NCBI GenBank assembly: GCA_900660155.1 | Contig: CABFPE010000680.1 | Coordinates: forward strand, 258,763-304,236 | Source of the DNA: Hofstenia miamia | Lineage: Eukaryota > Xenacoelomorpha > Acoela > Hofsteniidae | DNA: 45,474 bases | Reading direction: 5' to 3' | In this document: positions 39,346-45,474 of the stretch, in pieces | Position numbering within the stretch: position 1 is the first letter of the stretch | Layout: the number at the start of each line of letters is the position of its first letter | Translations under genes and position numbers: made by a program | Notes under the pieces: model-generated | Told to the model about the DNA's origin: nothing | What the model saw: only the letters and a program-made list of their open reading frames with translations | Databases searched by the model: none

Positions 39346-40170
39346 ATCAGTCCTTATTCTGAGTACACCTTTTTGTGTAGAAAAACAAAAAAAGGATAAG
39401 CCAACCAGCTAAGCTGAAATGCGACAGCCAAGCCAGAAGGATGTCACTTAGCTAACACTCAACAGGGGCGTCGCTGTACAGAGTCCTGCACCTACATTTG
39501 ACGTTAAACACCAGGGTAGAAGGTGCCACCATTTTTACATGTGGGGTGGTAACAGTCGAAAAGTCTATCTGTGTAGTTTTTTGGATAGACAGACTGTGAC
39601 ATAGTGGTAACACTGTTGGCAAGACTGCTACTGGTGCCAGTTTTTAAAAGTGCGTCTCATGGGGCAGTCATACAGGGATGACTCTCTGTCTCTGGCCTAT
39701 GAGATAGACCTATGCCAGCGTTTGCTTTGCCTTCCTGTGAGGCAGCTTTGCTGTGTCACAGGTAGTTATGATTCGACATATTTTAATTGAGCCACGGAGT
39801 TTCATACCACTAGATGCTTTTCATTCAGTTCGCATACTCCAAAATAGTTCTCGGATCTTTTATAGCAGCCAGCATGAGCTCTCTTAGTTACCTCTGTTAG
39901 TAGCCTTGGTTGGCCAAAGCTGAAGAGCAGCAACCCTCTCAACTGAAGTTCGGACTTCAGCTTCATTTTGGTGATCAGACTCAACACAGATCAGCAATCT
40001 GCGTGCCAGGGGACGCCAGAGGTTTTTCATGATCAAATCGTCCTTAGTGGTCTACTTCCAGGGGCTAAGGCCTGGATTGGGATCGTGGATTCACCCACTC
40101 ATCAGACTGTCGATTGCTTGAGTAAATCTAATAAGAAGACTTAGGAAGTAAAATTTGAAGGCGTAGAAGG
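39346..40170. other. less AT-rich non-coding block, probably a repeat
   Basis: No open frame of interest. Composition is visibly more GC-rich than around it. CTGTGACATAGTGGTAACAC near 39592-39611 resembles a tRNA-type A box, but no B box follows, so a SINE origin is only a possibility. The next stretch leads into the mariner remnant. Confidence 0.35.
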
Positions 40171-40179
40171 TACCAAATA

Positions 40180-40819
40180 TTGGCAGAGGTGCTAGCAACT
40201 GCTTAAAGTGCACAAGACTTTCTGAACTGGACAAAGCACAGCAAGCATGCCAAAACTGTTAAGATATTTAGTGATGAGAAGTTGTTTGTTGTTGACTCTG
40301 TCATCAACCCACAGAATGACAGATACATTACTGCTTTTAATAGGGATCAGGTCAACAATGCTGTAAGGTATTCTACAGTCTCAGAGAACTAACTCATGGT
40401 CGTTAAAATTGTGGTCTTAGATGGGAAGAAATTTCCTTTCAACTTGTTAAAGAGAATAAAAAAAAGAACAGTCAGTTGTACCAAGAACTTCTCAACAAAA
40501 CTTTTTTGAAGTCGATGCGTCAAAATTATCCAGATGGCAAATACCTATTCCAGAATACCTCCGGATCAGGAATTAAGTTCTGGCCAAAAACCATGTGGCC
40601 GCCTTCCCGCCTGATCTAAATCCTCTGGGTCATGCAATATGGTCGCACATTATTGTCAATGCCAATGAAATAGCCCACAGCAACTTGACAGATCTTAGGA
40701 AAACAATCAAGAAGGTGTGGATAGAGAACATGAGTAAATACTACATCAATCACATCACTGGCTGATTCAGTAGCCGACTTTTGAAGTGCCTACAAAATGA
40801 TGGTGGCTATGTAGACTAA
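40180..40819 (+). pseudogene. mariner-family transposase remnant
   Basis: VKIFSDEKLFVVDSVINPQN followed by DRYI is the hallmark FSDEKxFxVDxxxNxQNDR block of mariner transposases, with the first catalytic Asp. Further on, with stops and frame shifts, come MWPPSR/PPDLNPLGHAIWSH (WPPxSPDLNPLDxxIW, third catalytic Asp block), SNLTDLRKTIKKVW and a C-terminal GGYVD stop. The second catalytic block (QDxAPxH) is not recognisable. Several in-frame stops make it dead. The N-terminal DNA-binding domain and both terminal repeats were not found. Confidence 0.8.
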
Positions 40820-41001
40820 AATTAACTTCTTTTTACAGAATCAGGACTCCGGCCAAAGCAATGAACCATTTCCAACACCTAATTTCTCAGCTCATTTTAT
40901 ACTAGAGAAAATGCAATAATTATAGCTACATGTAAACCGCGCTTCCTAACCGTACTCATCCTTATACCTAATACCTACTATCACCTAGACTAGAGGAGTC
41001 A

Positions 41002-41030
41002 AACCAGAGGGCCATTTAAAGCCTCTGGTT
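41002..41030. repeat. perfect hairpin AACCAGAGG / CCTCTGGTT
   Basis: Nine-base arms are perfectly complementary around an 11-base loop. It does not fit the histone stem-loop consensus. Significance unknown. Confidence 0.7.
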
Positions 41031-41494
41031 ATCCTACCTTTCGCCCGGAGTGATACCTTAAGCGTTGATAATAGTGATCAGATACATAGATAAAATAAAT
41101 ATAATAACAAATAATAAGGGGGCAATTTATGAAAAACTATACTATTCCTGAAAATGCTAAAAGGTAATGTTAATTAAATCTACGGCTGGGGAAATTTCTA
41201 ATAGTAAAAATAAAAGCAACTGAAAGCTAGGGTAGCTAAACTTAAATTAACAGAAATCACATATTTTCATGTTTACAAATAATAGAAAACAATAACTCAC
41301 TTCTTATCAAACTGTGAGTAATAGCAAAACAAAATATTTAAAAGATACTGCGATGTCTGATATTCAAATTATGCCTCGAACGAGCAACCAATCAGAATAC
41401 AAAGAATATTAAATCACTAATTGTACATTAACTATTGTCACAATATTACTAATTCGACACATATTATTAATTTACAAATTAGGGATGTAAATAT

Positions 41495-41497
<3 letters not shown>

Positions 41498-41534
<37 letters not shown>
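41498..41534. repeat. (TA)n microsatellite
   Basis: Uninterrupted TA run. Confidence 0.95.
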
Positions 41535-41537
<3 letters not shown>

Positions 41538-42239
41538 TTAGAAAGTTTAAAAAAATGATTAAAACCGTGTAATTTTGTCTTACTTATATTTTTTTCAATT
41601 TTTTCAGCAAATATATCCCAACCGTTTATATTGCAAAATGATCGAATTTTTTTTTCTGATTGCGATCGACTAATATATAGAATTGTAAAAATTTAACGGT
41701 GCAGAATTCGGTTTCGATAAACGCATAGTGCAACTCAAATTGTTGAACACATTTTGTCAATAAATGAAAAAATCATTTGACCATAATAAAAAAAATTGAA
41801 AAAAAAATTTTCAATTTGATCAAAAAACACTGAGTAACATTGTTACCTTAATAGTATATTTGCGATATGAAGTCCCTAAAATAAATTGAAGACGCTAAAT
41901 GCTTGTGGTGAAATTGCAAGAGAGCTACAGCCCCTCCTCAACTGCACCAAAATAATTCTGCCGTGTAGTACTTCAGATTCAGCAGAATGAACATTAAGGT
42001 GTCAGACACTCTTAACAATATTTTTTGAGATGCATGGAAACCCTCTAAGAGATTAGAAACATCAATTATCATTGGATATCAGAGTGGAATTGTCAAGAGA
42101 TTGGAAAATGCAAATGATAATTTACGGAACTTTTTGTAGACATTATGCTTATTATTTCGTTTTGGTGTGATGTATCTAAGTAGTAATTTTATATATACCT
42201 AATTTCAAGTACATATTAATACACTTTTCAACAGATCTT

Positions 42240-45200
42240 AAAATCCCGCTATATTGCAGGTGCAGATGAATTCAAATGTTTCACAAAATCAAACCACTCT
42301 GATTTCACTAATCCCTCTTAGGATTTCCTAGAGCAAAGACATTTCTAAATTTAGCACTCCGCCATTGCAGACATTTGATTGCTTATTGAATTTGGCGCGT
42401 TTGTAGTTATTCTTTTAACACTTATACAATTTTTCAGTATTTTCTTTATTTTCGCACAGAGGGCATATCATCACCATAAAGTTTTGATTATAGCGGACCT
42501 ATTCAATGTACTCCTATGTAAATCCTCTTTCCGAAATGATGTGTCTTCAATCAACCCTATCGTGACCATCCCCGTTAAGGCAATCATAGATGCAACATAC
42601 TAAGTTTAACCTATTTTCATGTTACGCATATAGAATTAATAAATTAACTTATTGTCCTTACGCTTTCTCATTATTTTAGCCCCTGCGCCAATATTTGCGC
42701 TTCTCGATACTCTAACATATGTCACAATAATGCTATTATGCAAAACGTGGTTTGACAAAATCTTTAAGCAAACATTTTTCCCTTTTTGCAAATCTTGTTA
42801 TAGCTGCTACATGCCATCGCAGATCTTTGTGGGAACATGGTAGATGTATCATTCTTTGCAATCCTAAATTTAACACATTTGAAGTAAGTTTTGATCCACC
42901 TTTAGATTTTGTTTGTAGCACTATAATAAACTTTTATTGAAGTGCAATTCTTCTTATTTGTATCTATATACCTCCCATTGGCAGCAAATTTCTGAAATTG
43001 GTTCTGCTTTTAAAATCTCTTTCAAAGCAATTAAGGAACATGCTTTATTACACAGCATCACATCAACCCAGGTAATCTGTTGTGGTGACTTAAATATTCC
43101 CAACATAGATTGGAATAGCTACTACTCAACTATTCAGTTCAATAGAGATCTAATTGATTTATTCGAAGAATATCACCTTGAACAAGTTGTAAGTTTCTCA
43201 ACACATCAATCTGGAAATATTTTTGATCTTATCCTTATTAATAACATTGACTTAAATAATTTGGAATCTATCAAACCGTTTTCTAATGTCTCAGATCATG
43301 CTTTAATATTTTTAACTGCAATTTTGAAACCTGGAATGAATTTTTCTGTGAAAAAAAACCTAAACAAAATTATTATTCATCACACACTATTCACTTAATT
43401 AACCCTTTCAAGTCGGAACCTAGGTAATTTAATTTTTATAATAAAAACTGTATGATGCATATTTAGTAGGCTATATTTAAAACCTCAAATGACTTTTTTA
43501 TGATTTTATAAGAAGCTTCTTTCATAATAATGGTGGGACCTATGTATTCCATTAGACCTTTCACTTGGGAATTTTAGGTCGAAAAGGTTAATGTCGTAAT
43601 TACGTTGAGGCGTAAATTTGTACGTGATAAAAATGCTAAATCTCTTTACAACATCCATGTAGGTACAACTAACGCCTTAGAATCAATAGAATTAGACAAA
43701 ACAGTATTCGGAAGTAGCTTTTCAAAAATGGGCTCTGAACTTGATCGTTATAAACTATTAAATATTTTATCTGAATCTAAACTTCCGTAAAAAATGTTGC
43801 TAAATGGAGCTACTTTTAATTCAGATGTTAACATATCAAATGCTTTTAATACATTCTTCAATTCTGTATTCTCCAACAATTGCGACTTCGACTACAATAT
43901 TAGTATTAAGGAAAGTGTTCTCAACTATCAAGAATTTCATATTTCTAATAAAGATGTATTTTATCATTTATCCAACAAATTGGATTTGGATCTGACAATA
44001 TACCAGGTTCATTTTTTAAGAAATATGCAAATGCTTTGACTCTACAGGTAAAATACCTCTTTGAAAATATTTTTTACAGCGGCGTTTTTCCTCTTATGTG
44101 GAAAACATGATGAAACTTCAAACTATAGACCTATATCTATTTTGTCAAAAATTGTCCCTAGTTTTCGAAAGTATAATCTTTGATTATCTTTATACAATAG
44201 TAAAATATCATATATCCTCTTCACAATTTGGATTTATTAAAGGTCGTTCAGATACTCTACAATTACTATCTTTTTTAAATAACACACCTTCGTTTACTCT
44301 TTATATCGATTTTGAAAAGCATCCGACAAAGAATCTCATAGAATTTTACTACAGAAGTTATCAACTTTTCCAAGGGATAGGAAGTTTTCACTATCTTTCA
44401 GTCTTATTTAGATAATCGTCATCTAAAAGTAATAATCAACAATACAGAATCTAAAATTTTACCTGTAAAAAGTGAAGTAGCACAAGGTTCTGTCCTTGGA
44501 CGGCTCTATTCTTAATTTTCATTAATGACTTACCTTATATTCCTATGCAATCACCACCGTATTTATTTGCTGATGACGTAAAAATTAAAGCAAATTCTTG
44601 TGAAAAAAGTTCCTGTCCAATAGCGACCATTTAATGATGGATCTATCTAGTGGCGCACTCTTTCATCTACAAAGACAGTAAAAGATCTTAGAATCTATAT
44701 TAATACTAATTTAAAATGGAATTTTCATCTTTCACAAAATAGATTAGCTAACTACAGATTTCTTCAATTAAAGCGCAACGTACCTTTTAACACCAACTGG
44801 ATATCTAAACTTCAGCTCTATAGATCTTTAACATACGCTTCTCAAACTTGGTTTCCTTCAAAGCTTGATGCCAAAAAATTAGAGCGCCTACAATCCCATT
44901 GTTTGCAATGGACTTACAATTGCAATGGATATAAAATTCGTCTTCAAAAAATCAAATTACTGCCTTTAACTCTTTATTTGCAATTTCTGGATTTAACATT
45001 CCTTAACAAACTTCTGCGAGAAAATTACTCTTTTGCCTCACAATTTATAAAATTTTATCACTCAAGACCTGGTTTACGTTCATCAGATAAACAATTATTT
45101 CTATGTACATCATTAAAAAAATCAAATTCGCGGAAATTATATTTTAATCGCATATGTTCTATTGGGAATTTCACTCATTTGCACACTGACATTAATCTAT

Positions 45201-45357
45201 TTGAATCTCAACATATTGTGAAGGAGCAGTTATACAAGAAATTATGGACACACTTTTTGAAGGCGTATGGTGAACTTAACCCCTTTAGGCACTTGCTGGA
45301 CTGGTTCTGCAATACATGTCATATTAACGATAAATACGGTTACTTCTGCTAATAAAG
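42240..45357 (+). mobile_element. CR1/Jockey-like LINE, degenerate, with 3' end
   Basis: Endonuclease blocks come first: VTIMLLCKTWFD (xTETWLD), then 42937-43398 with ICCGDLNIPNIDWNSYYSTI, NIFDLILINN and VSDHALIFL (GDFN, DLxxTN, SDH). The reverse transcriptase follows in several frames: NYRPISILSKI, ISSSQFGFIKGRSDTLQL, EVAQGSVLG, FINDLPYIPMQSPPYLFADD (FADD core), VKDLRIYINTNLKWNFHL, YASQTWFPSKLDAKKLERLQ. An intact C-terminal frame, 44903-45352, contains SRPGLRSSDKQLF and ends DWFCNTCHINDKYGYFC. AATAAA follows at once. It is inactive through many frame changes, and is interrupted at 43399-43591 by a small TTAA-flanked insertion. Confidence 0.8.
43399..43591. mobile_element. possible TTAA-flanked (piggyBac-like) MITE inside the LINE
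   Basis: TTAA at 43399-43402 is followed by CCCTTTCAAG, and GAAAAGG precedes TTAA at 43588-43591. The 185 bp between them therefore have CCYTTTC...GAAAAGG ends and lie in the middle of the LINE, between the endonuclease and reverse transcriptase parts. PiggyBac elements duplicate TTAA. The terminal match is only about 7 bp. Confidence 0.45.
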
Positions 45358-45401
45358 AAACTTATATTTTATTTTTGTAGTGCCTTAAATGTGCCTAAGT
45401 C

Positions 45402-45403
<2 letters not shown>

Positions 45404-45436
<33 letters not shown>
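45404..45436. repeat. (TA)n microsatellite after the LINE 3' end
   Basis: Uninterrupted TA run about 50 bp after the LINE stop codon. It may be the simple-repeat tail of the element or an independent microsatellite. Confidence 0.9.
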
Positions 45437-45439
<3 letters not shown>

Positions 45440-45474
45440 TTTTATATATAATACCGTTTTTAAAATAATATATA

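Larger units (their letters stand above)
40820..42230. other. non-coding; hairpin and (TA)n tract
   Basis: No gene. It contains a perfect 9-bp hairpin (41002-41030) and a (TA)n run (41498-41534). The remainder is AT-rich. Confidence 0.5.

Noticed and set aside
39592..39660. tRNA gene or tRNA-derived SINE
   Set aside because: Only an A-box-like stretch; no B box and no cloverleaf could be drawn.
41002..41030. Histone 3' stem-loop
   Set aside because: Stem and loop do not fit the conserved histone hairpin (4-base loop, GGCYCUU stem) and no histone gene is near.

Overview
This is an AT-rich nuclear segment from an invertebrate animal. The reasons are metazoan-type genes (a CCDC77-like coiled-coil exon and a large triple-PHD-finger protein), canonical GT..AG splice sites, AATAAA poly(A) signals, and a dense, mixed load of LINEs, DNA transposons and microsatellites. 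I cannot name the species. Two long N gaps (19815-20685 and 31242-32125) and one single N (37286) show that it is a draft assembly.

Layout. (1) 0-13 kb is the genic part. The first coding exon of a CCDC77 homologue (minus, 894-1058) lies head-to-head with an uninterrupted 1708-codon gene (plus, 7202-12328), which encodes three N-terminal zinc modules of the PHF7/G2E3 type and a long acidic/serine-rich tail. A decayed gypsy-like integrase lies between them. (2) 13.8-17.5 kb is non-coding, with a perfect 662-bp tandem duplication. (3) 17.5-24.6 kb is a nest of mobile elements: two minus-strand CR1/Jockey-like LINE fragments, four fragments of one retroelement family with an endonuclease-like C-terminal domain, and, inserted into one of these, a DNA transposon with CAC...GTG ends. 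That transposon carries the start of a protein whose zinc-module layout resembles the N-terminal part of RAG1 (the N-RAG/Chapaev type). (4) 24.6-35.5 kb is AT-rich with scattered exon-like pieces I cannot name, a 42-bp minisatellite, a 230-bp MITE with a perfect 8-bp target duplication, and the second gap inside a (TA)n tract. (5) 35.5-39.4 kb is an L1/Tx1-like LINE, internally duplicated across the single N, almost certainly by an unmerged contig overlap. (6) 39.4-45.4 kb holds a mariner transposase remnant and a second degenerate LINE of CR1/Jockey type ending at the window edge.

The most interesting object is the transposon at 18799-21789. Its ends (CACGGTG), 4-bp target duplication (CGGT), 162-bp subterminal repeats and RAG1-N-like reading frame agree with each other. 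Deleting it with one CGGT restores the reading frame of the retroelement it entered. The two intact host genes show no functional link to each other or to the mobile elements.
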